Origin: Micromonospora sp. WMMD961
GTDB lineage: Bacteria; Actinomycetota; Actinomycetes; Mycobacteriales; Micromonosporaceae
Direction: 5' to 3'
Assembly (NCBI RefSeq): GCF_029626145.1
Contig: NZ_JARUBJ010000002.1
Coordinates: forward strand, 3,259,501-3,323,500
Length of the DNA: 64,000 nucleotides
Notes under the pieces: model-generated
Told to the model about the DNA's origin: nothing
The model's database searches: none
The model's input: only the letters and a program-made list of their open reading frames with translations
Made by a program: the position numbers and the translations under genes
Shown: in pieces, positions 7,721 to 16,502 of the stretch
How the letters are laid out: the number at the start of each line of letters is the position of its first letter
Position numbering within the stretch: position 1 is the first letter of the stretch

Positions 7721-9121
7721 ATGTCAGTTCAGGTCTCCATCGTCGAGACGTCATCCCTCGGCGATCGCAGCTACCTCGCCTCCGACGGGCGCGTGGCGAT
7801 CGTGGTCGACCCGCAGCGCGACATCGACCGCGTGATGTACCTCGCCGGGGCGCTGGGCGTCCGCATCACCCACGTCGTGGAAACGCACATCCACAACGAC
7901 TACGTCTCCGGAGGGCTGGAACTCGCCCGGATCACCGGCGCCCACTATCTGGTGGCTGCGGCCGACGAGGTCGGCTTCGAGCGGACCCCCGTCTCGGACG
8001 GCGACCAGGTGGCCGTCTCCGAATCGCTACGGCTGCGGGTGCTCGCCACGCCGGGTCACACCTTCCACCACCTGTCGTACGTGTTGGATGAGGCCATCGA
8101 CGGCGAGTGGCGGCCGGCCGGTGTCTTCACCGGCGGATCACTGCTGTTCGGCACGACGGGCCGCACCGACCTGCTCGGCAAGCAGTACGCCCACGAATTG
8201 GCCCACCACCAGCACGCCTCGGCGAAGCGGCTGGCGGATCTGCTGCCCGACGGGGCTGAGGTGTGGCCGACGCACGGTTTCGGCAGCTTCTGCTCAGCCA
8301 GTCAGTCGGACGCCCCGGAGTCGACCATCGGCCGGGAGAAGGCGAAGAACCAGGTCCTGAGGCTGGCCGCGGACGACTTCGTCACGGAGACCCTCGCCGG
8401 TCTCGACGCCTACCCCGCGTACTACGCCCACATGGGCGTGGCGAATCTGGCCGGACCGGCCCCGGTCGACCTCACCCCGGTGAGCCGCGCCGACGCCGCG
8501 GAACTGCGCGAGCGGATGGCCGACGGGCAGTGGGTGGTGGACCTGAGGCACCGCAAGGCGTACGCGGCCCTGCACCTGGCCGGCACGGTCAGCCTCGGAC
8601 TGGACGGCCCGATGTCCACCTGGCTCGGTTGGCTGATCGACTGGGGGATGCCGATCACCCTGCTCGCCGAGACCCCGGGACAGGTCGCCGATGCCCAGCG
8701 TGAGCTGGTCCGGATCGGCATCGACCGCCCGGCCGCGCAGGTCACCGGCGAGGTGGAGCGGTGGGCAGCCGAGCCCGGTCAGCTACGGGAGCTACGGATA
8801 TCCGACTTCGTGGCCCTCGCTGCGGCCCGCGCCGGGCATGTTCCTGCCGGCCTCCCTGCCGCAGACGTGGTCCTCGACGTGCGAATGACCAACGAGTGGC
8901 GGACCGGCCACATCGACGGCGCCCTGCACATCCCGCTGCCTGAACTGCCCACGCGACTGGCCGACGTGCCGGTCGGCGCCGTCTGGGTGCACTGCGGCTC
9001 CGGCTACCGGGCCACCGCGGCGGCGTCGCTGCTGGCGAACGCCGGCCGCGAGGTGGTCGTCATCGACGACACGTTCGACCAGGCCGAACGCGCCGGCGTG
9101 GCAATGGCCACCGGCACCTGA
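7721..9121 (+). CDS. Persulfide dioxygenase-rhodanese fusion (CstB-like)
   Basis: Oxidises low-molecular-weight persulfides to sulfite and/or transfers sulfane sulfur; cytoplasmic. The 466-residue protein has a metallo-beta-lactamase domain (about 1-245; His56-x-His58-x-Asp60 in THIHNDY and His113 in TPGHTFHH). A degenerate rhodanese without catalytic Cys follows (about 265-350), then a complete rhodanese (about 360-466) with active-site Cys425 in VHCGSGYR. This order resembles CstB of staphylococci. The ATG at 7721 has AGGAG 5 bases upstream; the upstream extension of the frame runs through the operator and is rejected. The name rests on architecture and neighbours. Confidence 0.92.
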   Translation: MSVQVSIVETSSLGDRSYLASDGRVAIVVDPQRDIDRVMYLAGALGVRITHVVETHIHNDYVSGGLELARITGAHYLVAAADEVGFERTPVSDGDQVAVSESLRLRVLATPGHTFHHLSYVLDEAIDGEWRPAGVFTGGSLLFGTTGRTDLLGKQYAHELAHHQHASAKRLADLLPDGAEVWPTHGFGSFCSASQSDAPESTIGREKAKNQVLRLAADDFVTETLAGLDAYPAYYAHMGVANLAGPAPVDLTPVSRADAAELRERMADGQWVVDLRHRKAYAALHLAGTVSLGLDGPMSTWLGWLIDWGMPITLLAETPGQVADAQRELVRIGIDRPAAQVTGEVERWAAEPGQLRELRISDFVALAAARAGHVPAGLPAADVVLDVRMTNEWRTGHIDGALHIPLPELPTRLADVPVGAVWVHCGSGYRATAAASLLANAGREVVVIDDTFDQAERAGVAMATGT

Positions 9122-9214
9122 TCCGAACAGGACGGACCACCGGCCGACGCCATCGAGGTGTCGGCCGGATACCCCCTGCCAGGTGTGTTGCGACCTGCCC
9201 GTGAAAGAGGAGAA

Positions 9215-9814
9215 ATGAGCCCTTCCGAGACCGCCCGCCCCACCACCGTCGATGCCACCGGGCTGCGGGAGCTGATCGACTCCGGTCACGCGCCGCGCCT
9301 GCTGGACGTGCGTACCCCGGCGGAGTTCGAGACGTCGCACATCCCCGGCTCCTACAACGTGCCACTCGACCTGCTCAAGGAGCACCGCGAAGAGCTGCGC
9401 CACCACCTGGACGAGGACGTCGTGCTGGTCTGTCGCTCCGGCGCCCGCGCCACTCAGGCCGAGCAGACCCTGGCCGGGGTCGGCCTGCCGAACCTGAAGG
9501 TCCTCGACGGCGGCATCATGGCCTGGCAGGCGGCCAACGCGCCGATCAGGCGGGGTGCTCCCCGGTGGGACCTCGAACGCCAGGTCCGCCTCGTCGCCGG
9601 CTCGGTCGTGCTGGTCAGCGTCCTCGGCTCGGTGTTCGTGCCGCAGCTCAAGTGGGTGGCCGGATTCGTCGGCGCCGGCCTCACCTTCGCCGCTGTCACC
9701 AACACCTGCGCCATGGGCATGGTGCTCGGCAAACTGCCGTACAACCGGGGCGCCAACTGTGACCTGGACACCATCGTCGGCCAGTTGGGCGGCAGCATCG
9801 GTGAACGCGCATGA
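9215..9814 (+). CDS. Rhodanese with C-terminal YgaP-type membrane domain
   Basis: A membrane-anchored sulfurtransferase. The 199-residue protein has a rhodanese domain (about 10-110) with DVRTPAEFETSHIPGS and active-site loop CRSGARAT (Cys73). A C-terminal two-helix DUF2892/YgaP-like hairpin follows (about 128-175; LVAGSVVLVSVLGSVF and a second segment ending NTCAMGMVLGKLPYN). The start at 9215 has GAGGAG immediately upstream; longer starts lack it. The stop overlaps the exporter start (ATGA). It probably handles sulfane sulfur made by the upstream dioxygenase. Confidence 0.93.
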   Translation: MSPSETARPTTVDATGLRELIDSGHAPRLLDVRTPAEFETSHIPGSYNVPLDLLKEHREELRHHLDEDVVLVCRSGARATQAEQTLAGVGLPNLKVLDGGIMAWQAANAPIRRGAPRWDLERQVRLVAGSVVLVSVLGSVFVPQLKWVAGFVGAGLTFAAVTNTCAMGMVLGKLPYNRGANCDLDTIVGQLGGSIGERA

Positions 9815-10689
9815 CACCGAACCTGGCGCTGACCATCGGACTGGCCGTGCTGATCGGTGTCAGCCTCGGGCTGCTCGGCGGCGGCGGATCGATCCTCGCC
9901 GTGCCGCTGCTGGTCTACGTCGCCGACCTGCCCGCCAAGGAAGCCATCGCGACCTCGCTGCTCGTTGTCGGCGCCACCAGCGTGGTGGGCGTCCTTCCGC
10001 ACGCTCGCGCCAACCGGGTGCGCTGGCGTACCGGCCTGATCTTCGGCGTCGCCGGCATGCTCGGTGCCTACGTCGGCGGACGCCTGGCCGGGTTCATTCC
10101 GGCGGGGTTCCTGCTCACCGGGTTCGCCGTGATGATGCTGGCCACCGCTGTCTCGATGATTCGCGGTCGGCGCGACGCCGCGGGCCGGGCAGTGCCACAC
10201 GAACTGGCGGTGCCGCGGGTGATCCTCGACGGTCTGGTGGTCGGACTGGTGACCGGCCTGGTCGGTGCTGGCGGCGGCTTCCTGGTGGTGCCCGCCCTGG
10301 CCCTGCTCGGTGGACTGCCGATGCCGGTCGCGGTCGGAACCTCGCTGGTGGTCATCGCGATGAAGTCGTTCGCCGGCCTGGCCGGCTACCTGTCCAGCGT
10401 CAGCATCGACTGGAACCTCGCGGTAGCGGTCACCGTCGCTGCCATCGTCGGCAGCGTTGCCGGTGGGCGGCTCGCCGGTCGGATCCCCGCGGACGTCCTG
10501 CGCAAGTCGTTCGGCTGGTTCGTCGTGGTGATGGGCGTCCTCGTCCTCGTCCAGCAACTGCCCATGGAACTGCGGACCAATCCGCTGCTGTGGACCGGCG
10601 TCGGTGTCGCCGCGTCGATCTCCGTCGCGCTGACCCTGCTGAGGGGCCGGAGCAAGGTGCGCAAGCAGGGTGAGCCGGCCACCGGCTGA
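9811..10689 (+). CDS. TauE/SafE-family sulfite/organosulfur exporter
   Basis: An integral membrane protein (292 residues, about 8 hydrophobic helices) of the TauE/SafE family. The conserved first-helix motif GLLGGGGSILAVPLLVY recurs in the second half as GLVGAGGGFLVVPAL, showing the internal duplication typical of the family. It overlaps the rhodanese gene by 4 bp and ends the sulfur operon. In this context it probably exports sulfite or thiosulfate produced by persulfide oxidation. The substrate cannot be read from sequence. Confidence 0.93.
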   Translation: MTPNLALTIGLAVLIGVSLGLLGGGGSILAVPLLVYVADLPAKEAIATSLLVVGATSVVGVLPHARANRVRWRTGLIFGVAGMLGAYVGGRLAGFIPAGFLLTGFAVMMLATAVSMIRGRRDAAGRAVPHELAVPRVILDGLVVGLVTGLVGAGGGFLVVPALALLGGLPMPVAVGTSLVVIAMKSFAGLAGYLSSVSIDWNLAVAVTVAAIVGSVAGGRLAGRIPADVLRKSFGWFVVVMGVLVLVQQLPMELRTNPLLWTGVGVAASISVALTLLRGRSKVRKQGEPATG

Positions 10690-10722
10690 GGTCTCGCCCG
10701 GGTGCCATCACGGTCCACCGCG

Positions 10723-10740
10723 ATGTCATCTGGATGACAT
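10723..10740 (+). terminator. Small inverted repeat after the sulfur operon
   Basis: ATGTCATC (10723-10730) and GATGACAT (10733-10740) flank a 2-base centre, 34 bp after the exporter stop. The region beyond is unusually AT-rich, with a T6 run at 10769-10774. It could be a weak terminator or a protein-binding palindrome. Confidence 0.4.
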
Positions 10741-10792
10741 TCCCTGTCTAACGAATCCCATGTATGAATTTTTTGTCTAGTTGATCAGCTGG

Positions 10793-10808
10793 CGAACGGG
10801 CCCGTTCG
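10793..10808. promoter_or_regulatory. 16-bp palindrome upstream of the polysaccharide locus
   Basis: Perfect palindrome CGAACGGGCCCGTTCG, 60 bp before the first glycosyltransferase start and inside its probable promoter region. It is a candidate operator; no regulator gene lies next to it. Confidence 0.5.
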
Positions 10809-10867
10809 TGGCAAGGTGTTGATCTGCCCGGGTGGCGGGCGCGCACCTAGTCACGCAGGGAGTCATC

Positions 10868-12160
10868 GTGGCCCATACCGACCTGCAGGCCGGGGAAGCG
10901 GACCAGCACGCCGGAACCCCTGCGATACCCCGGCAGCGGTTGGTCCCGGCCCGGCAGTCCCGAGTGGGCGTCACCGACACCGGCACCGCCTGGCGTCCAC
11001 TGCGGATCGCGATGATCGGGCAGAAGGGGGTGCCGGCGACCTACGGCGGGATCGAACGACACGTGGAGGAGATGGCCAGCCGGCTCGCCGGCTACGGGCA
11101 CGAGGTCACTGTCTACTGCCGCCGGAGCTACGGCGAGACACCCGCCGACGACTACCGGGGCGTACGGCTGCGCCAGACCCACACGATCGCGAGCAAGCAC
11201 CTCGACGCCATCGTGCACGCGGCGACCTCGACCATGGCGGCGATGACCGCACGGCCCGACATCGTGCACTACCACGGGCTCGGACCGGCCCTGGTCGCCC
11301 CGCTCCCGCGCGCCCTGTCCCGGGCGCGCGTGGTGCTCACCGTGCACGGGCTGGACAACCAGCGGGGCAAGTGGGGGCTCGCCGCACGGACGGTGCTGGG
11401 CAGCGCCCACTGGTTCAGCGGGTACGTCCCGCATCAGCGGGTGGCGGTCTCGCAGGGGCTCGCCGCCCACTACGACACCCGGTTCGGCCGCCCGACGACC
11501 TACATCCCGAACGGCGTGAACCCGGCCCGACCGGCGCGGACCCGCCAGATCCAGGACCGGTTCGGGCTGACCCCTGGCGGCTACCTGCTGCTGGTCGGTC
11601 GGCTGGTGCCGGAGAAGGCCGCCGACCTGTTGATCAGGGCCTTCCGTCGCACCAAGACCCCGATGCGCCTGGCGATCGTCGGCGGTTCGTCGTTCACCGA
11701 CGACTTCGTGGACCGGCTGCGCCGGGAAGCCGGGGCGGACGACCGGATCGTCTTCACCGGCTTCGCCTACGGCGACCTGCTCGCCGAGCTCTACTCCGGC
11801 GCTGCCGGCTTCGTGCAACCGTCCCGGTTGGAGGGACTGCCGTTGACGTTGCTGGAGGCGGCCGCGTACGGGCTGCCGGTGGTCGCGAGCGACATCTCGC
11901 CGCACGTCGAGGTGCTGAAGTCCGACGCCGCCGGAGGGCGGTTGTTCCGCGACGGCGACGAGGACGACCTGGTCCGGGTGCTGACGTCGCTGCTCGCCGA
12001 CCTGCCGGGGGAACGTGTCGGTGCCATGGCGCTGCGTGAGCGGGTCACCGGGAGGTACAGCTGGGACACCGCCGCCCGCGAGTTGGAGCTGCTCTACCTC
12101 CGGCTGGCTCCGGAGCCGGGCCGACGGTCCCGGGCCCGACTCGCGGGGCCCGTCGACTGA
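10868..12160 (+). CDS. GT4-family glycosyltransferase, start of the polysaccharide locus
   Basis: Transfers a sugar from an activated donor to a growing polysaccharide on the cytoplasmic face. About 430 residues. The N-terminal Rossmann domain carries IGQKGVPATYGGIERHVEEM, a variant of the G(Q/T)(K/R)G(I/V)PAxYGG(F/I)E motif seen in DUF1972/rhamnosyltransferase-like GT4 enzymes. The C-terminal GT-B domain has LLVGRLVPEKAADLLI and the EX7E motif in SRLEGLPLTLLEAAAYGLPVVAS. GTG 10868 is preferred (AGGGAG 5-6 bases upstream) over GTG 10832, which lacks an RBS. Sugar specificity is unknown. Confidence 0.88.
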   Translation: MAHTDLQAGEADQHAGTPAIPRQRLVPARQSRVGVTDTGTAWRPLRIAMIGQKGVPATYGGIERHVEEMASRLAGYGHEVTVYCRRSYGETPADDYRGVRLRQTHTIASKHLDAIVHAATSTMAAMTARPDIVHYHGLGPALVAPLPRALSRARVVLTVHGLDNQRGKWGLAARTVLGSAHWFSGYVPHQRVAVSQGLAAHYDTRFGRPTTYIPNGVNPARPARTRQIQDRFGLTPGGYLLLVGRLVPEKAADLLIRAFRRTKTPMRLAIVGGSSFTDDFVDRLRREAGADDRIVFTGFAYGDLLAELYSGAAGFVQPSRLEGLPLTLLEAAAYGLPVVASDISPHVEVLKSDAAGGRLFRDGDEDDLVRVLTSLLADLPGERVGAMALRERVTGRYSWDTAARELELLYLRLAPEPGRRSRARLAGPVD

Positions 12161-12373
12161 CCGTGCGGCGTTCGCCGGGATACTGCCGGATCGGCCCCCC
12201 GGGGGACGGAGCAGTCGGTGCAACGGCCACTTCTGCCGTCGAGGTGACCGGACTAGATTGAACCGATCTTGTGCCGGGAGGACATCGGTGGGCCGCGCCC
12301 GGCAGCGGCCGGGCAGTGTCGATTCGGTTCAGTGGGATCAGTGGAACAACACACGCAGAAGGTCACTCCGCTC

Positions 12374-13798
12374 ATGACCAAGCGGCTCGACCCGACCCGC
12401 CTGCTCACCGGCGGCGCGGCGCTGGCCGCCGCGGTCGTGGCGGTGGTCGCGGGAGTCTCGATGGCGGCCGGTGACCGGAGGGGCATGGTGCTGCCGCTCG
12501 CGGCGGTCGCGGGCGTCGCGGTGGCCGTCCTCGCGCTGACCCGCTTCTCCGGGTACGTGCTGCTGATGCTCGCGGTCCGCTCCTGCGTCGACCTGTTCAA
12601 GCTCACCGGCCCGAGCGCCGGCCAGGCCGACTCCGCCGGAACCGCCCGGGCGGTGGACCCGTCCACCCTGCTCGCGGTGCTGTTCCTCCTCGCCGCCGGG
12701 CTCTGGCTGGCCGCGCAGCTCAGCCGGCACGGGCGGTTGCGCGGCTCGCCGCTGGGCTGGGCCATGCTGCTCGTCGGCGCCAGCAGCGTGGTCAGCGCCC
12801 TCGGCGCGACCCGGCCGGCGAACAGCCTGCTGGAGGCACTGCGGATCCTCACCGTGGTGGTGATGTTCGTGGTGCTGGAACAGCTCATGCCGGACACCGC
12901 GGCGATCCGTCGGGTCCTGCTCGCCTGCTACGTCTCGTTGGTGCTGGCGCTCGGCTACACCGTCGTCCTGTCGTTGCTCGGCAGCCCGCCGGCCGAGGTG
13001 AAGGGCGACTTCACCCGGATCAGTGGCACGTTCAGCCAGTCGACCACGTTCGGTCGCTACCTGATGTTCATGGTGATCTTCGGGTTCGCGGTGTACCGCT
13101 TCCTGGGCCGCCGGCTGCGGGTGACGCTCGGCGTACTGCTCGGGCTCTCACTGCTGTTCCTGTTGCTGACCAACACCCGCAGCGCGCTGCTCGGCGCGGC
13201 GATCGGCCTGGTCGTGGTCGCGGTGCTGCACCGTAGCAAGCGGATGCTGGTCACCCTCTGCGTGGTGGCGGTCGCCGGGGTGGCCCTGGTGCCCGCCGTC
13301 GGCGAGCGGTTCGCCCAACTCGGCAGCTCACGCGCTGTCGGTGGGGACCCGACCGGGAACACCCTGGCGTGGCGGATCGGCTACTGGACCGAGATCGTCA
13401 CGCTGGCCGACCGCAACCCGGTCACCGGCATCGGCCCGAACATGACGCAGCGCGAGACCGACGAGGCGAAGAAGCCGCACAACGACTTCCTGCGGGCGTA
13501 CGTCGAGACCGGGCTGCTCGGTCTCGGGGCGTACCTGATGATGCTTTTCGCCTTCCTGCGCACCGCCCGCAGGGCGCTGCGGCGGGCGCCTCCGGGCAGC
13601 TTCGAGCGGGGCGTCGCGGTCGGTTTCGCCGGTTGTGCCGTCGCGTTCGTGGCGGTCAGCGCCGCGTCCAACGTCATTTCCAATGTGGTTACGCTCTGGT
13701 ATTTCGTCGCGTTCGCCGCGGCGGCCAGTGCGATCGCCCGCCACCCGGCTCCGAACCTGGCCGGCGAGCAGCCGCGAAGCACGTCTGTCCCGGTCTGA
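12374..13798 (+). CDS. O-antigen ligase/Wzy-like polysaccharide polymerase
   Basis: A polytopic membrane protein (474 residues, about 11-12 hydrophobic segments) of the Wzy/WaaL superfamily, which polymerises or ligates undecaprenyl-linked repeat units outside the membrane. The Wzy_C signature is visible in the large extracytoplasmic loop: NPVTGIGPNMTQ followed by KKPHNDFLRAYVETGLLGL. ATG 12374 is used. An in-frame GTG at 12341 would add 11 residues; both have weak RBS. The next gene starts at the very next base after the stop, so the two are translationally linked. Confidence 0.85.
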   Translation: MTKRLDPTRLLTGGAALAAAVVAVVAGVSMAAGDRRGMVLPLAAVAGVAVAVLALTRFSGYVLLMLAVRSCVDLFKLTGPSAGQADSAGTARAVDPSTLLAVLFLLAAGLWLAAQLSRHGRLRGSPLGWAMLLVGASSVVSALGATRPANSLLEALRILTVVVMFVVLEQLMPDTAAIRRVLLACYVSLVLALGYTVVLSLLGSPPAEVKGDFTRISGTFSQSTTFGRYLMFMVIFGFAVYRFLGRRLRVTLGVLLGLSLLFLLLTNTRSALLGAAIGLVVVAVLHRSKRMLVTLCVVAVAGVALVPAVGERFAQLGSSRAVGGDPTGNTLAWRIGYWTEIVTLADRNPVTGIGPNMTQRETDEAKKPHNDFLRAYVETGLLGLGAYLMMLFAFLRTARRALRRAPPGSFERGVAVGFAGCAVAFVAVSAASNVISNVVTLWYFVAFAAAASAIARHPAPNLAGEQPRSTSVPV

Positions 13799-14908
13799 GT
13801 GAACGACAGCATTGGGGAAAAAGTGGAGATCGTCGACTACCTGCGGGTCGCCCGGCGGCGCCTCTGGGTACTCGTGGGGGTGCCGCTGCTCGCCACCGGC
13901 GCGGCGGCCGGCATCGTCCTGCTCGCGCCACAGCAGCACAGCGGCACCGCCTACGTGGCGGCACCGGCGTTGGTGGGCGGGGCGGCCGGGACGCAGTACA
14001 CCGGCACGCAGGCGGCGAACCAGTTCGTCGCGGCCTTCGGCGCGGCGGTCACCTCACCCCGGGTCCTCGCCGACGTGGCGACTGGCACCGGGGTGACGCC
14101 GGAGCGGCTGCGCGACGGCCTCGCCGTCACCCAGGTCGGCGCGAGCAGCCAACTGGAGGTGACGTACACCGCCGGGGACCGGACGACCGTCGCGCCGGTG
14201 CTGAGCGCGACCACCACCCGCGCGCTCGCCTTCCTGTTCTCCTCCCAGGTCGGGATCGCCACCAGCGAGGTCGAGGCGGCCAACGCCGACGTCACCGCGG
14301 CCACCAAGGCGATCGGCGAGTGGGAGAAGGCCAACAAGGTCTCCCAGCCGGACCGGATCTACCAGGCGACCCTGAGCGAGCTGACCAGCCTGCGGCAGCA
14401 GCAGCTCTCCATGCAGGCGGTCGGCAACAGCCGGGGTGCGGACGCGGCGGCTGCCGCGATCACCGCGGCGCAGAGGAAGCTCGACGAGCTGGGGCCGAAA
14501 CTCCCCGACTACCAGGCACTGCTCGCCCAGCGGGACGCGGCGACCGGCGCGCTGTCCCAGGCGCGGGAGGGGTTGCAGGCGGCCCGGGCCCAGGCCCAGG
14601 CCGCCGACCCGAAGCAGGTCACCAGCATCGGCGAGGCGCACGAGGTGAGCCGGATGTCCGAACTGGTGCGTACCGCAGTGCCGGTGGGCGGTGCCGGTCT
14701 GCTGCTCGGGGTGCTGTTGGTGGGTGTCCTCGAACTGCTCTCGCGGGCACGCCTGACCGGTCGCCCGACAACCGCGCCGGCCGTGAGCGACCCGCCGCCG
14801 GCCGAGCCGCCGGTGCCGGCACAGACGCCGGCCGAGCCGCCGGTGCCGGCACAGACGCCGGCCGAGCCGCCGGTGCCGGCACAGACCGTGCCCGCGGCAC
14901 GGCGGTGA
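13799..14908 (+). CDS. Wzz/chain-length-determinant-like membrane protein
   Basis: A predicted polysaccharide co-polymerase that sets chain length or gates export. In 369 residues there are two membrane helices (about 21-42 and 297-318) flanking a long extracytoplasmic part rich in Gln/Ala/Glu coiled-coil helices (about 150-285). This is the hairpin topology of Wzz/YveK proteins, with no attached tyrosine-kinase domain. The start is GTG 13799 directly after the upstream TGA. The cytoplasmic tail ends in three copies of PAEPPVPAQT. Confidence 0.85.
   Translation: MNDSIGEKVEIVDYLRVARRRLWVLVGVPLLATGAAAGIVLLAPQQHSGTAYVAAPALVGGAAGTQYTGTQAANQFVAAFGAAVTSPRVLADVATGTGVTPERLRDGLAVTQVGASSQLEVTYTAGDRTTVAPVLSATTTRALAFLFSSQVGIATSEVEAANADVTAATKAIGEWEKANKVSQPDRIYQATLSELTSLRQQQLSMQAVGNSRGADAAAAAITAAQRKLDELGPKLPDYQALLAQRDAATGALSQAREGLQAARAQAQAADPKQVTSIGEAHEVSRMSELVRTAVPVGGAGLLLGVLLVGVLELLSRARLTGRPTTAPAVSDPPPAEPPVPAQTPAEPPVPAQTPAEPPVPAQTVPAARR
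14797..14886 (+). repeat. Three perfect 30-bp tandem repeats in the Wzz-like tail
   Basis: Identical 30-bp units at 14797-14826, 14827-14856 and 14857-14886 encode the decapeptide PAEPPVPAQT three times. Perfect identity suggests recent expansion. Confidence 0.9.
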
Positions 14909-14930
14909 CCGCCCGGGAACGGGCCGCCAG

Positions 14931-16502
14931 ATGCGCGGCGAGCTGACCGGCCGGCCACCGGCCCCGCCGGAGGCCGGCGACCAACAGGTACGCGGCATGG
15001 CCCGCGGCGGCATGCTGAACCTGGCGAGCGCGGTGCTCAGCCAGGTGGCGCTCTTCCTGGTCATGCTGTTGCTGGCCCGCGTGCTGGGGGTCCGCGAGCT
15101 GGGCCGGTACGCCCAGGTCTACGCCGTGCTGTCGTTGCTCGGGCTGCTCTCGCTCTCCGGTTTCCGCGCCGGGCTGACCCGGTTCGTGGCGGTGCACCTC
15201 GCCGACGACGATCCGGCCGCGCTGCGGGGCGCGATCCGCCTCGGGATCGGCATCTCGGTCGTGGCGTCCACTGTCATCGCTGTCGGTCTGGCGGTCGGTG
15301 CACCGTGGCTCGCCGGGGCACTGCACGACCCGCAGCTCACCACCGGGCTGCGGCTGGTCGCGCTGTGCCTGCCCGCCTCGACCGTCTGCGAGGCCGCGCT
15401 CGCGGCCACCCGGGGTTGGCGCACCCAACGGGCCTACGCGCTCATCGGCCAGGTCTACGAGCCGGCGGCCCGGCTGGTGCTCACCGCGGTGGCGCTCATC
15501 GTGGGGGCGGGCCTGACCGGCGCGATCTGGGCGCTGGTCGTGGCGAGTTGGAGCGCTGCCGCGTTCGCTCTCGTGGCGCTCGCCCGGATGGTCCGCCGGG
15601 TGCCGGCCGCCCGGCCCGCGTACCGGCCGGCAGAGCTGTTCCGCTTCTCCACGGTCAGCTGGGTCTCCTCGCTCTCCTCGACCGGGCTGATCTGGGTGGA
15701 CGCGTTGCTGCTGGGGTTCTTCGACTACGGCGCCGACGCGATCGGCGTCTACCACGTGGCGACCCGGCTGGTCACGATCGCGGTGTTCGTGCTGGCACCG
15801 GTCAACGCCTCGTTCGGCCCGCACCTGGCGCACCTCTACCACCAGGGTCGGCTGGACGAGGTCCGCCGGATCTACCGGGTCGCCACCGGCTGGGTGCTGC
15901 GACTGTCGCTGCCGGCGTTCGTGGCGTTGCTGGTCTTCCCGGAACAGTTGCTGCGTCTGGTCGGTGGGCCTGGTCTGGCCGGCGGCGCGGCGGTGACCGT
16001 CGTGCTGGCGCTCGGCCAACTCGTCAACGCCGCCACCGGGCCGTGCGGGACGCTGCTGAACATGTCCGGCCGGGTCTCGGTCAACATGGTGGACAACCTC
16101 GCCGCCCTGCTGCTCAACGTCCTGCTCAACCTGTGGCTCATCCCGGCCTACGGGATCCTCGGCGCGGCGGTGGCCTGGGCGGTCTCGTTGGCGGCGGTGA
16201 ACGTCGCCCGGGTCTGGCAGGTGCGCGCGCAGGTGAACACCGTGCCGGTGACGGCGGGCATGGTCAAGGGGCTGGTCGCGGCGATGGTCGCGTTGGCCGT
16301 CGGGTTCGGTGTGCGGTGGTTGGTCGAGGGCTGGGTCACGCAGCTCACGGTCGGTCTGACCGCGATCGCGGGGGCGTACTGCGCCGGGGTGCTCGCCCTG
16401 GGGCTCAGCCGGGAGGACGTCATGGTGTTGCGTTCGGTGACCCGCCGGGGCGGCCGCCGCGCCGCCGCCGCGCCCGCCCCCGCCGCCGAGGTCGGCTCGT
16501 GA
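14931..16502 (+). CDS. Wzx-like polysaccharide flippase (MOP superfamily)
   Basis: Flips lipid-linked oligosaccharide across the membrane. A 523-residue polytopic protein with about 14 hydrophobic segments. Near the N-terminus GGMLNLASAVLSQVALFLVM and LLARVLGVRELGRYAQV are typical of the polysaccharide biosynthesis/oligosaccharide flippase family. The ATG at 14931 is 22 bp after the Wzz-like gene. The stop overlaps the first sulfotransferase start (GTGA). With the Wzy- and Wzz-like genes it completes a Wzx/Wzy-dependent export set. Confidence 0.9.
   Translation: MRGELTGRPPAPPEAGDQQVRGMARGGMLNLASAVLSQVALFLVMLLLARVLGVRELGRYAQVYAVLSLLGLLSLSGFRAGLTRFVAVHLADDDPAALRGAIRLGIGISVVASTVIAVGLAVGAPWLAGALHDPQLTTGLRLVALCLPASTVCEAALAATRGWRTQRAYALIGQVYEPAARLVLTAVALIVGAGLTGAIWALVVASWSAAAFALVALARMVRRVPAARPAYRPAELFRFSTVSWVSSLSSTGLIWVDALLLGFFDYGADAIGVYHVATRLVTIAVFVLAPVNASFGPHLAHLYHQGRLDEVRRIYRVATGWVLRLSLPAFVALLVFPEQLLRLVGGPGLAGGAAVTVVLALGQLVNAATGPCGTLLNMSGRVSVNMVDNLAALLLNVLLNLWLIPAYGILGAAVAWAVSLAAVNVARVWQVRAQVNTVPVTAGMVKGLVAAMVALAVGFGVRWLVEGWVTQLTVGLTAIAGAYCAGVLALGLSREDVMVLRSVTRRGGRRAAAAPAPAAEVGS

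Noticed and set aside
10868..12160. Start at GTG 10832 for the first glycosyltransferase
   Set aside because: No RBS upstream, and the added 12 residues do not resemble the family N-terminus; GTG 10868 has AGGGAG in place.
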